Under the pieces are notes generated by a model that made no database searches, was not told where the DNA came from, and worked only from the letters and a program-made list of their open reading frames with translations. DNA of 64,000 bases from Sphagnum magellanicum (Eukaryota; Streptophyta; Sphagnopsida; Sphagnales; Sphagnaceae), in contig CM038924.1 in NCBI GenBank assembly GCA_021904315.1, positions 12,946,026 through 13,010,025 on the forward strand, given 5' to 3'. Below, piece by piece: positions 46,733-58,680 of the stretch; the first letter of the stretch is position 1; each line of letters opens with the position of its first letter. Both the position numbers and the translations under genes were made by a program.

Positions 46733-48942
46733 AAAGCTAGTAAGCCCTAGGTGCAGGTCCTTTTTAAGGACTATGTTTTTTCAAGTTTGAAACATGGCCT
46801 CCATGTTTTGGATAAGGCCCATTATTGGATGATAGTGCCAACTTAAAAAATATAATTCACATGTGTTTCCATGAATTTTCAAACAATATGTAATTAAATC
46901 TATATTTTAATGATAAATTTTCAAGTAAATCAAATGTGTATATTTCAACAAAATAAATGTGTCAGTATTTTTTAAATAATATGTGCTTCAAACCTTCAAT
47001 GTACATTATACATTGTGTTTATCAAACATACATTTTTTTAACATCATTCCAAATGGATCAAAACATATTCAAAAAATAAAATAAAATGTTATGTAGCACA
47101 TTCAATATTCATGAAAATGCAACCTTGTCTTTGCTTATACCAAAATATATGTTTTTTGTTTGGGGAAATTTTTCAAATTATGTAGTTTTAGTGATCAAAA
47201 ACACATTTAGACACTAGAAATAGACTATCATGGATATTTAAAATAAAACATATATTCAAATTTTTAATGATACCATGATTTCATAATCATCAATACATGG
47301 TCATCCACAATTTTTCAAAATGAATGGTTTGGTATTACATAAGATAAAAGACATTCAAAATTTTAACATTTTGTACACAACGAATTGTCCACTCCTTACT
47401 ATACACTTTATGACCGATGAAACATATCAAGATTGCACAAAATTCATTGCCATGAAAATTCATAAGTATACAAATTTTTTTGACAATGATTTCATTAAAT
47501 AATAATCCTTACAACTCATGTAGTCATTTGTCAAAGTCATGAGGGTGCAGGATTTTATGCATGTACACGTAGTCCTTGGCTCTTTTTATTATGAACGCAC
47601 CTTTTAGGTGATTTAAAATGTTATGGGAGTGCTACCTCAAGTTTTAAAAATCATCTCTGAAGTGTAAAGGAAAATGAATAATGAAAAAATAACAAGAAGA
47701 GAAATAAGCTTTCCAACTTACAAAACACGTTTTTTTTCTTTTTTTTCTTAATACCCTTCCAACTTTCAAACCTCATAACTTTTTTATTTCTTATTCATTT
47801 TATATGATTTAAAGTGTTATAGGAGCGCCACCCTAAGTTCTACAAATCATTTTTGAACTTTAACAACAATAGAAAAACATATAAGAAATTTTGTGGGTGT
47901 TTGGGAATTGGCCTTCGTAGCATTTGGTGGTTTGTTTTTTTGAATTATTGACCCCTTGTACTTTGAGGACTCGAAATTTTTCAATTCTTTTCCATTTTTG
48001 ACGATTTTTAGTGCACTAAACATGTTAATAGGAGGGGTTCAATTTTTGTTTAAACACAAAAAAATAAAATGGAATCCTCCCTTTGGATTTGGCTTGCCTC
48101 GAATGTTTAAATGTCATAATTGCAATTCAATTATAACTAATGAACAACTAAAAGATTTAACCCATATGTTTTGTTTTCGAATTTCATGTTACAAGATATA
48201 AAAAGAAGGTTTTTTTTTTTATGTTTTCACATTAAAATACATGTGCCATTTTGGGATGATGTGAAAAAAACTTAACTAAAAGGCAAAACATAAAATAAAA
48301 AACAAAATTTCATGGCTATTTTTTAATGCACTTAATCTTGTGCTTTCCTACCTACTTACCTAGGTAAGTAAATAGGTTTTACTTTTCTACCTACTTATGT
48401 AGGTAGGTCCTAGGTAAATACATAGGTATGTCTAGGTCTTAAAACCTACCAACCTACTTACCTATGGTTATGTACAACCTACCTAGCTATTAAAATATAT
48501 TTTTAAAATTTAAAATTTTTTCCAAAATACAATTAATATGCCATGTGACAATTTTTTATTGTGCCACATGTCACAATCTCGAACTGTCGTTAACAATCAT
48601 AATGGACAATGGAGATCAATATTTTGAAAAAAAATAATGTCTAATGATCTTCATAATGCCACGTGTCATATTTAAAAAAAGGATGACAATTAATGATGTT
48701 AGCATGACATCATGGGTGTAGTTATGATGGAGTCGAATAGTAGTTGAAAATGAATTGTTTTGATTGAATTATAATTGAGTTATAATGAGTTGCACCATAT
48801 ATACGATGAGTGGCAACTCTGCAATTCATGCAAGTTGTTCATTAGCACTCACGGCGTATAAATACAATGAATTGCAAGTGTCTTTTACAACTCAAAAATT
48901 GAGTTACAAGGCCAGTTACAAAACATCCTTTTTTTCATAATG
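46733..48942. mobile_element. second, decayed non-autonomous CACTA-like element related to the first
   Basis: The ends CACTATAAAAAAAG (46733) and the complement of CATTATGAAAAAAAGG (48942) form an imperfect inverted repeat; the flanks ATT and TTT match at two of three bases. Internally 47650-48060 aligns with 38555-38945: AATAACAAGAAGA.AAATAAGCTTTCCAA, TTTCTTATTCATTTTA, GGGTGTTT..., TTTTGACCCC. A CCTACCTACTTACCTAGG-rich patch also corresponds to 39215-39310. The family relationship is firm; the exact borders are less so. No transposase frame. Confidence 0.6.
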
Positions 48943-49380
48943 TTTTGAATCATGATCATTAGTGTGTTTCTTAGGAATTTTTCATGTTATTTCATTGCAA
49001 ATGGTGTAAATGTCATACAAGGAAATGTTTTAAACAACATTAGTTACCTTACCACCCCCACTAACACTAACAATAATTCCACAAAACCACCTTCAAGATA
49101 AAAATGGTGCAATGTGAGAGGCACAAAACTTGTTGGAAACCCTGAACACAAGGGCAATTATACTTAAAAAACATTATGAGAAAATCATGTCCATTGCAAA
49201 TAGGCTATCTACTTGTAATCTAGTTTTATCAAACACTTTTTAGTTATAATTTAGTTATATTAGACAATTTTTACTTGTAATAGACATAAGTTTCTCATAA
49301 TGAAAGTCCATCCATTCAAACCCCAACCAAATGAAAGTTTGCTAGAAAGGTATAGCAAGAATCATAAAGGTTTAATTTTC
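48943..49380. other. AT-rich spacer before the LINE
   Basis: No gene seen. It may include the decayed 5' UTR of the LINE. Confidence 0.35.
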
Positions 49381-49539
49381 AAATACCACATCTCCATTTT
49401 GGAAACTACTATAAATATGTCAATGGTTAAGAATGAATTTATGTTTCACACATAACACAACATCATGTAGTCAGTTATCTTGGAAATAAGTTATCTAAGT
49501 TGCACAACAATATTTCATATGTGGAGTTCAACTTTCAAC

Positions 49540-50560
49540 TAAGATGCCTTTGAGAAATCAAAGTTGCCAATGCAAATTACCCTGTGTGTGTTGGCCTTGG
49601 AGTATAGACCCATTGAGGTCGTTATTGTTGGTCAAATTGGACTTATGCTTGATTTTGATAATATAAACAAAACAATATAAAAGAATCTAGGTTTTGCATT
49701 GTCATAGATCCAATAGGAAGGTGGATTATAGACATCCACATTGTAAACATGGGATGGTGGTGGTGTAAGTCAACATTGATTACAAACAATTTTTAATATA
49801 GTGCAAATTTGTAACAACTTTGAACATTTGGTGAGGAATTGTGTGCATTTAAATGCTAGATGTCCTCCAAAGGTAAGAGTTGCAATTTCACAAGGAGCGT
49901 TCACAATTAAGTAGCTATTTTAATTTGGAATACAAGCATACGAATTGTGAGACCCCAAGTTGACAACCAAGGATTCATGGTTGTTAGCAAACGTAATTAA
50001 GACCACAAACACCCATATATAATAAGGGCAATGGCACCAAAAGCAACATGGCTAAAAGGGGTATGAAAAATATGGAAGATGTTATGTCTGATTCACAAAC
50101 CTTTTCAAGCCAATGCATTCCCACAACCTCACATAACACTTCCCATGGAGTAACAAGGAAGGAGAAAAAGGTTCATTCAATAGAGCTTGACATTACACCC
50201 CAACATTCCTTAAAGGTTTGATCCTAAAGCCCCCAACCTCCACCAATATCTTGCATCAATGCAATAATAGATTTTTAAAAGGCTAGTTGCCAAGGCTTTA
50301 AATATCTAACCCTTCAAGAAATTAGTCCACATGGGGAAGAAAAAACGTCTCAAGGTTTTGTTAATGTTCAGCAACAACAATCACCACCAACGACGTTAGT
50401 GAGAATCAATGATAATGAACTCCTAATTTTGCAAACCCAATTTCCAACATAAGACAAGCTTTGGAAAACTTAAATGGTAGGAAGCTTCAAAAGTTTGGTG
50501 TGGATAAGGATGAAGGAGATGAACCATCTATGAAAAATAGCTTAGTTCACATATTAACGT
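49540..50560 (+). pseudogene. LINE ORF1 relic with CCHC-like zinc knuckle
   Basis: Fragments PMQITLCVLALEYRPIEVV and GQIGLMLDFD match the DUF4283 region of plant L1-type ORF1 proteins (PxWVxLPxLPLEY...IG). A knuckle follows at about 49800-49842: ICNNFEHLVRNC, with the expected C-x4-H-x4-C spacing but the first Cys changed to Val. Many stops interrupt it. ORF1 would be an RNA-binding chaperone of the retrotransposition particle. It is upstream of, and on the same strand as, the ORF2 relic. Confidence 0.55.
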
Positions 50561-50623
50561 TTACTTAAAAAAAGAGCAACATGTGTAAAACAAAAGCAAC
50601 AATAAGAGGTCAAAAGGGCAATA

Positions 50624-50645
50624 CCCCCCCCCCCCCCCCCCCCCC
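50624..50645. repeat. (C)22 homopolymer
   Basis: Twenty-two uninterrupted C residues, one of three long C/G homopolymers in an otherwise AT-rich window. Confidence 0.9.
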
Positions 50646-52180
50646 AAGTGCAAAACCTAACATCCAACAATCCCTTTATGAATTTTGGGGGTTTAAAAGT
50701 AATACAACAAAAAAGAGGAAGAGGACATGAGAGGACCACGGGGGGCATATTCACAATTAGGGTACTGTTTTTTGGACATAAGACTCAAGGATTTTGTTTT
50801 TGCTATCTTTCAAATATAAAATCTAAATGGAATACGTTTAAATGAGAGATATTGGATAATTCAAATTATGATCAGTTTCATGGTGCTGGTGATTTTTCAC
50901 ATGTATGTAATTATGCATAAATATTTTGGTAAAAAAATGCAAAAAAATGAACACATAAACTTTTATATACAATTTAACATTTTTTTCCCATGAATTTGTT
51001 TTGCACATTTTTCCAATACTTGGAGCCAAAAATTCTAAGCCTAATAAATACAAAAAAATCAACCAAATGAGAATTTTTTAAAAAAATTAATCCTTGTTGC
51101 CTTTTTAGAATGGATTTTGTAGCCTTCAAAAATTTCATATCATATATCACTTAATCAATTGCATTATATGAACATTGCCAAACATAGATCTATGCGTTAT
51201 CCATGAGAAAGTTAAAGTCAATTACATTGTTTAATAGATTTCTTTTGATTCCTTTAAGATGAAAATTACAATTAAAACAAGGATTCAAATTATTCAAGAA
51301 GATTCAAAAGGACATTTATATTATATTCAATCTATTCTTAGATTTTTTTATTAGATTAACATGACATCATTCTAGTTATAATCATATACCAATATATTAT
51401 AATCATGAAATAGTAAATGTAATAAGAATTCAAAATAATCTTTTGTAGTCATTTTTTCATTAGATCATCATTTTGGGTACTTCAATTGTGAATATGCCCC
51501 AAGATCATTTCCTCGCCATTCTAAAGTTACACATTTTAACACACAATGTGCAAAGGTTGAATTTGGAAGCAAATGTTCATAAACTCAATATCTACATTCA
51601 ATGGATAACACACCCTATGTGGACACAATGTTTTTTCAAGAACACAAATTCAAAAGAATGAAGGTTTCAAACTTTGGAAAGTGTGTTTGGAAGGATGCTC
51701 ACTATTGGACTATGTCAATAATATTAATTTAGTTACCTAGTTAAGTTGTAATTAGTTTAATGATAAGTTAGGTTAACATAATTAACTATGTTTTCTCTTG
51801 AAACTAGTTCAAGTGTGAACACGGTTCAAGTTATTTTAGTGTTTGGGTATATTGGCCCAAGTTTTGTGATTTCAAATCACCAAAATAACATAGTGATTTT
51901 GTTTTTGGAGGTTGTTCTTGTGTTTATGTAGCTTTTTTTGCACAAAGATATTGTATTTAAGTTATCTTATGTTTTGGACTTGAATTATTGCTTGTTGCAA
52001 GTGAATTCTTTTTGTTTGGATATGGTTTGGATATGGTGTATCAGTTAGGGTTTTTTTTGCTATGTGATGACATGTTTGGTGATAGTGATGGTGGTGGGTG
52101 CCGACATAGGAGTGCAAGATAACTACAAAAGCAACCCTTGGCTACAATAACCAATTCAATGAATAAGGGGTAAGGCATGG
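50646..52180. other. AT-rich DNA between LINE ORF1 and ORF2 relics
   Basis: No recognised coding text. The N-terminal start of the ORF2 endonuclease (KILxWNxRGL) was looked for and not found. This stretch is longer than a normal ORF1-ORF2 spacer, so part of it may be inserted DNA. Confidence 0.35.
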
Positions 52181-52199
52181 AGGGACATGCATGTTGCTA

Positions 52200-53590
52200 G
52201 ACATCAAATGGGCTAATTTTGTGGTACACTATGAAACTGCATTTGGGAACAAAATGTGATGGCTAAAGATGGAAAACCTTCCAGTTGGACCATTAGGCAT
52301 CTTAAATATATATGCTCCCGTTAAATCAATTGAAACAAACAAGTTGTGGGAATATCTAAAGATGAAATTGTTAAAAAATTGAAAATGGATATATAGTATG
52401 CAGTGATTTCAACATGGTGGAAGAGCCAACTAACAAGTGAACTAAATGTGGATGAATTCTTTTAGGAATTGAAAAAATGGCATGGGAGGCCCTAAAAGTT
52501 GCCTTGAATATAGAAGAACTTGATCACTCCAATGGTAACCTTAAGTTCTCTTGGGATAATCAAAGGAAAAGAATTGACATTGTTTAACATGTTTGGACAA
52601 AGTTTATTTGGTTGTAGCTCAAGACTTGGACAATGTTATCAAGGTTAGCAACTATATCATTTGAGGAGATGATGTGAGGTTTGATCATCACCCCATTTTT
52701 ATGGAGCTAGAATTGAGTAGCTCCCTCATTAGGAAAACATATTGGAAAATGAACACATAGTTTTTTTACGAAATTGAAGAATAGGTTGTAGTTATTTGGC
52801 ATGGAAAAAAAAAAAAAATTTTTTTTACCAAGATGTGCAAAATGACCAAATTTTACAAGGTTTTTTGCATTAGGAAAACAATTGAATTCAAGAAGGAAAA
52901 AGTAGCAACTAGACATGCACTTGAAGGTGCTCAAGAAAGGCTACAAAATAACACACAATATACATCCCTTCAACAAGTTGTCAGAGAGCTTAGGGACAAC
53001 GTGAGGGTCATGGAACATGTCAAAGTTGAAGGCACCCACATTTGGTCTAGGACAAGGTGGATGGATAAAGGGAATTGGTGCTCAAAGAAGTTTTTAAAGG
53101 CAATAGGTTAAAAGAGGAGAAGTTAAGTCATTTCAACCTTGAGCAAACCAGACGAGACCCCTACAAAGTTAAAGACCACATAAGAACTGGAAGAAGTGTG
53201 TTATGCCTACTACAATGGGCTATATGATGATGTTCCTATGAATCTTGAGATTAAAAGGCTCAAGGAAAAAATCATGGTGGCCATCCCCAAGAAGTTCACC
53301 CATTCCATGAACATTTCACTAACAACTCCAATCATCGAAGAAGAACTTCAAGTTATAACTAGGGCTACGGCCAAAGGAAAGACCCCAAGCTTGAATGGGA
53401 TAATGGCTGAAGTTTTTGTGAAATTTTGGCACATCATTGGGGTAGATTACCATGGTATGATTATAAGGTCCATTGAAGCCAAAAGATTCCCAAAAGGAGT
53501 TACAAAAAGGTTGATAACCCTATTGTATAAATTTGGGGAAAAGAGTGATTTGGGAAATTAACATCCCATTCACTTTATAATGGTATTACA
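52200..53590 (+). pseudogene. L1-type LINE ORF2 relic: endonuclease and N-terminal reverse transcriptase
   Basis: Endonuclease text: ENLPVGPLGILNIYAPV, a SDFNMVEEPTNK block (the conserved GDFNM motif), then KFSWDNQRKRIDIV. Reverse transcriptase entry from about 53196: YYNGLYDDVP, EELQVITRATAKGKTPSLNG, then IMAEVFVKFWHIIGVDY, RFPKGVTKRLITLLYK and a final stop-HPI for the usual NWRPI. These follow the plant L1 order. The chain is broken by many stops. It stops at a poly(A) run exactly where the palm (YADD) domain should follow, so there is no catalytic core. Confidence 0.8.
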
Positions 53591-53672
53591 AAAAAAAAAA
53601 AAAAAAAACCCACCCTCCTTCTTTCACACATGTGACACACATATGTGGGGGAAGAAAGGTGGGGTTGATAAT
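53590..53672. repeat. (A)19 tract followed by an imperfect hairpin
   Basis: After the A run, CCCACCCTCCTTCTTTCACA followed by CATGTG faces CACATATGTGGGGGAAGAAA followed by GGTGGGG. The arms are about 26 bases with a short loop and several mismatches. It could be the end of an inserted element that truncated the LINE. Confidence 0.6.
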
Positions 53673-53960
53673 CTCTTGAGACATAAGATATATAATCCAA
53701 CATCGAATACTATTGTTTTCCATACATGGGTCTATACCCAATTTGAAGTGAAAATGTGATGTATAAGAACAAATATGAATTAAATGTGAATATTAGGTTT
53801 TAAGTGCACACCCCAATCCTTGCATCAAGTAAGATTGGAATCATCACAAACTTTTGCATTTATAAGAATTTGCAAAGTATGTTTTAAAGCTTCATGTTCT
53901 TTGCTTGGCTTGTCATTAACCACATCTTTTCCTAGAGCTTCATGTTTTTGAATTAATGCC
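53673..53960. other. intergenic DNA, nothing recognised
   Basis: No gene or repeat recognised. Confidence 0.35.
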
Positions 53961-53964
53961 ACTT

Positions 53965-54425
53965 CAACTTGCGAATTTGGTTTCATTGCACCACCAAATG
54001 GTGCATTATCCTTTATTATAGTAACCTTCTAATTGTTGCCCACAAGGATGGAGGGTTTCAAATGGTCACATATTGTCCTTTAGCATGTATGCACCATGAT
54101 TTAGTGTTCTTGGACAAAGAAACAATTGCAGTATCAAAGAAACCAAAATAAATACAAATAACAAAATATGGATCAACACATTTAAGTGTCGTGTTAGCTT
54201 GCAAATTTGGTGTTGTTGCACCACCATGTGGGGCATCATCCTCTACTATGGTAACCTCTTAATCATTGCCCACAAGGATGGAGGGTTTTAAATGCTCATG
54301 TATTGTTCTTTTGTATGCACATGTGCACATTTAGGCATTGTGTTAGCATGCAAATTTGGTGTTGTTGTACCACTAGGCGAAGCATCATCCTCTACTATAA
54401 CAACCTTTTAATCATTGCCCATAAT
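53965..54425. repeat. three diverged direct repeats, unit about 80-125 bp
   Basis: Copies near 53968-54090, 54195-54310 and 54345-54425 share AATTTGGTNTNNTTGCACCACC, CATCATCCTCTACTAT.GTAACC, TTNTAATCATTGCCCA and AAGGATGGAGGGTTT (the last in two copies). The spacing is irregular. Open frames over them are not recognised. Confidence 0.7.
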
Positions 54426-55270
54426 ACAAAAAAAGCCATGGGTAGCTATACCTTGATGGCATTGTTGCAACACTTGAAAGGGCTACAAAGAACACAATAT
54501 GGATCAAAACACACACACATGAGAATTGTGTTTTGAAACCAAAAAAATGATGAGGAGCTTACTTTGACATGTTGCTGCATGCACATGCACACACATAACA
54601 TAAGCTTTGAGACAAATAATGATGAAACATAGAAGAAAAAATGAAGAGGCGTTTATTTCAATGATGTTGTTGCAACATTTGAAAGGGTGGGCTACTACAA
54701 TAGCTATGTCGATTATTATTGTTGTGATGTTATTGGAGAGGGTTGATGGATATGGAGATGATTATTGTTATGATGGTGATGCCCCCCCACCTTCAATGAC
54801 TATTGATGCTCCCCTTGGTTTTAGGAAGAAGAGAAAACAATGATTGGGAATTTATTTCGATATTGCAACATTGGAGAAAGGGTTGTTACAATGCTTGCAG
54901 TAGTTGTCATTGTTATGATTGTTATTAATGGCTATTATAATGGCTCCCCTGGTTATAGGGTTATAAGGAAAAAAAAAGGAAGAAAAGTTTTAATGGCAAT
55001 GGCAATGCCTTCTTAGTGGCCCTTTGGAGTTTTTAGGAAGAAGAAGAGGAAAAGCTTTGATGGCACGTGTTTATAAGAAGGGGTAGGTAGGTGTTTAATT
55101 TTTTCAAGTTAGGAGTGTGGGGTAAGGAAAAAGAAAAGAAAAATAAATTTGGTCACCTAATCTAGGTTCATCTTAAAATGGCCTCATCCACCAACTGGTG
55201 CATTGGTGGGTGCTAGGTCATAACATCTAACCTATTGAACATTATTGAACCGTAAAACTTCAATGCATTT
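54426..55270. other. intergenic DNA, nothing recognised
   Basis: Repeated phrases of the type TTTGATGGCAATGGCAATG and TAGGAAGAAGAG suggest old tandem structure. No gene was recognised. Confidence 0.35.
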
Positions 55271-55275
55271 TTTCC

Positions 55276-55870
55276 TTTGTATATTTTGGCCTTTCATTGG
55301 GCTAAAAAAATCTTGTTCGTTGATGTTGTAATGATGTCACATGAATAATAACTTACACATTTGAAAGGTATTTCCCAACCTTTAAAAATAACTTCCATCA
55401 AGCAAAAGTTACCCACTAGCATGCCTTTCCTCACTATCCTTTTCATTGTAATGATATCTCATTATAATGTCACCATCCTGACAATGTTTTACATAAGAAA
55501 AAGGTTTAGGGTTTAACGATATTAGTTTAAAGGGGATTTCACATTCGGAAGGGTTTGTTGATAGAACCTTTTCCTACATGTAAAACATTGTCACATTTTT
55601 TATTTTGTATATTTTGGTCCTTCACTAGGTCAAAAAAATATTATTTGTTAACTTCATAATGATGTCATAAGAACAATAATTTTCACAATTCAAAAGATAC
55701 TTTTTCACCTATCAAAATAACTTCCATCAAGTGAAAATTACCCACCAACCTATCCTTCCTCACCATCCTTGCCAATGCAACGATATCCTCTATAATGTCA
55801 TTATCATGGCAACATTTTACTTAAAGAAAAGGGTTTGCTGATAAACCCTTCTCCTACACCTAATTTCACC
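55276..55870. repeat. tandem duplication, period about 330 bp
   Basis: Copies of about 55276-55605 and 55606-55870 share GTATATTTTGGNCNTTCA, AATGATGTCA.A.GAA.AATAA, ATAACTTCCATCAAG, ACCCAC.A.C.T.CCTTCCTCA, GATATC.C.TATAATGTCA and AAGGGTTTG.TGATA.A.CC. The divergence is considerable, so the duplication is not recent. Confidence 0.75.
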
Positions 55871-55889
55871 CTGCTGAACCCTTTACCTC

Positions 55890-56850
55890 CTCATGGAACG
55901 GCGTCTTGGCCTACTGAGCTCAACACGTTCCCATAGGTTCCCACAGTACATAGTACAAGCTCCCCATATATTATTTCCTCCTCCTGTCCTTACTGCCCTT
56001 TTTTTTGTGAGCCTGCCCCTGGGCTTCGTCTTTAACAAGAGGATCCTGCTGCCCGATAGTGAAACCCTCTGTGCGCACAGTCGCCTGACGCGATGGCATG
56101 GCGTGAAGCACAGCTCTGAGCTCCGAGGACGTGACCGAGACGACGCCAGGAGTTCGATCCCGAGGGTTGCTGTCACTCTGCTGGACGCGGTCAAACGCTG
56201 GGTAGGTATGCTTCGTTTCCCCTTTTGTCTTGTTGCTGGAATCGGCATTTGATGGCGGTTTTGCTCCTATAAAAAAGAATTATGTTCGAAAATCAGCAAT
56301 AAATGCTTTGTTGAATCGGTGGGTTGGTTTATGTCTGAACCTTGTTCTGCTCGGATAGAAAATCGCGCATTCATGTATTTTGCGGTGCCGGAGTTTTGTT
56401 GTTGCTGTTTTCGGTTCTTCTGAGCAACAAGAGGAGGATTACGGTTTTGGTGGTGTTTGTTACTAAGGGGAAGTGGCTCCTTTGTCACCTGGCATGTGTA
56501 TGTGAATGGGGGAGGGGGTCGGTCTAATGCCTAACTGTGTTCCCCATTTGAGAGAAAAAAGGACTGCGAGGAGCAAGAGCATTACTGTGATTGGAGTGTG
56601 AGTTTCCAGCTTCTTTTGTTATTGTCCTGATGATCACCACTAGGGTAATTAGGGTTTGGTTTTCGGGGATTTTTCTAAAGTCTTTGTGGAAGAATTTCAG
56701 GTCTGAGGATTTGTTGCAGAACGATATGTTGGAACAAGCAACCTAAAGATTTTTGCAAAGTTGCATAGACTTGAAAGGCAGAAAGCAAAGCATATGCTGC
56801 AGAAATGATGTAGTAGCAAGGAACAGGAGGGGTGTTCTTGTTGCTTATAC
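55890..56850 (+). pseudogene. diverged duplicate of the 5' end of the SAM-family gene
   Basis: 56125-56205 aligns with 61830-61914. GACCGAGACGACGCCAGG matches GCCGAGAGACGACGACTCCAGG, and CTGTCACTCTGCTGGACGCG...GGTA matches CTGTCACTATTGGACGTGAC...GGTA. Translated, PRVAVTLLDAVKR corresponds to PRITVTIGRDGKR. About 440 bases on, CACCACTAGGGTAATTAGGG matches CAGCACTAGGGAGGGCTAGGG of the real intron (484 bases on), and a CTTGAAA.GCAGAAA phrase matches near 62550. The ATG of the real gene is missing at the equivalent place, so the copy probably makes no such protein. It could instead serve as the leader exon of another transcript. Confidence 0.55.
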
Positions 56851-58680
56851 ACATACAGTCTTCACCCCTCCTACATCTTCTGAAGACAAGGAATGCCAGA
56901 GAAATGAATGGAAGGGGTATGTAAGCATAAAGCTTGGAACATCGTAACAACTAAAATGATTCTGGAGTGGTACTTGGTTTGTAATATATATACTCGTCCA
57001 CACCCACTGTTGGAAGCTGATGAAGTCAGTGCAGAGTCAAGTGAGCTAGGCACTGCCATTTGTGATGAAGCCCATACTTTGTGAATAGCACTTGCAAGGT
57101 TATCAGCACTCTTGTGTCATCTTAGTTTTGGTTTTGCCTGCAACTGACACAACTATTACCTGTAAAGTGTCTGTGGAGTTTTCTCTGCAATCTCATTGAT
57201 ATGTTACTTGTGTCAGTTCTGTGCTGTTACACAAAAGCCTCCAGTTGTTTGGTTCTGTAGAAGACTTGATCCAAGCCTGAGATTAATTTTCTTAAATGCA
57301 CTTGTGTCAATTCCAGTTGTTGGAATCTTTAGTTTTATGTCCTAATAGTTTTATCTAAAGGATGTTGCAACAAATAAGCCTAAAGAACATTGTGGCCCTG
57401 TAGATTTATCTTCTTCTCTACATTTTCTGATAGATATCTCGTTGCTCATGTTTAGTCAGTCAGTCTTTCAACAGTCACTTGGCATCAAAATGGGTATTTA
57501 TTGTGCAGTCAATTTAACTAATTTCTATCTCTTCAAAGTTCACATATGAGCTCAAATTTTGTTTTAATGTCTAAAGGAGTCTGATGTTTATCCAGTTTTT
57601 CTTTCTGATTTGTTTGTTCATGATACCCCTAAGTTCCCTGACCCTATTGACAGTGGCAGATATTCTAAGTCATTCTGTGGGTTTAATTGTACTAATGTCT
57701 TCTCTTGCAATTGCTTGCATTTAGTGATATCCCAAGATTCAAAATGCTTAATCTTCACATTATGTACAAGCATTCTCAGCAAGAATGTGTGGATATTAAT
57801 GTGATTGGTATGCCTTGTGTAGACTTCTGTATTTCAGATTCTTCCAAATTTAGTCAATTGTCAGCTTTATACATTTTTAACACTTATATAGCTCAATGGC
57901 AAAGCTTCATTAGTCTTGTGAAGAGCAAAAAATTACTCTTCAATGAACAGAAGGTTTGCTCAGCAAAGAAAGATATCCTTTTTGGTGTTTTCATCTTTGA
58001 AACCTTCAAAATGACTATTTCAAGGGCTTCTTTTCAAACCCCTCTTTTTACTCAAAGGACCTTGCTCTTAAAATTTTCTGTGTTCTTCTCTTCTCTCCCT
58101 CTTTCCTGATTTGGTTGGTTTTTTTTCCCCTTCTCTGTGTTCCCCCTTCTTAATTTCCTTCGAATTTCTATAAATTACATGCTATATGGAGCTAGCCAGC
58201 ATTGTGATTGTCTTTCTGTTACTACTGGTATTGTGACTAAAACTAAGTACCTTGGTTTAGATCTGACATTGACCTGCACCCACTGCTAAGAGCTGATGAA
58301 GTTTGTGGGAGTTGCAGCTGGTCACTACCATATGTGTTGCTGTTGAAGGTGACTGAACACGTGTATGTCTGTCACACCACTCATTAGTTTTTCCCATGTT
58401 TTGGAGGGTTGGGGTGTCAACCTTTTCCTATTGATTGGTGTATTTCTGGACCCGTAACATCTATAGCCTTACTATTGGTTCATGTCTCAATTCAATGCAG
58501 GTTGACTTAAATGATAAGTATGAAGGAGTTTGATGTTTTTTTCAAAGTGGAATATTAATCTTCTTGCATTGCCCTTTCTTTGCACATTGTATTCTACTCT
58601 CATGTTCGTTTGTGGGTGTGTAGAACCCAGGTCTTTTGGAGGTGAAACCCCCCATAAGCAAACTTATTGTGAAGTAAGCC
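56851..58680. other. region upstream of BRICK1, with duplicated HPLL...ADEV segments
   Basis: Two alignable segments, 56998-57075 and 58270-58345, share CACCCACTGNTNNNAGCTGATGAAGT and a following CACTNCCAT.TGTG.TG...GAAG. The first reads RPHPLLEADEVSAESSELG in an open frame. The frames 57610-57804 and 57705-58109 are open but unrecognised. BRICK1 5' leader exons may lie here but cannot be placed without transcripts. Confidence 0.4.

Noticed and set aside
56148..56166. tRNA T-loop-like GTTCGATCC phrase
   Set aside because: No acceptor stem, D-arm or anticodon arm at the right distances. The phrase is part of the block aligned to the SAM-gene leader.
57610..58109. Two overlapping + frames (64 and 134 residues) as a possible gene
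   Set aside because: No recognised motif, T-rich hydrophobic composition, and no convincing splice signals joining them. Left as unrecognised open frames.
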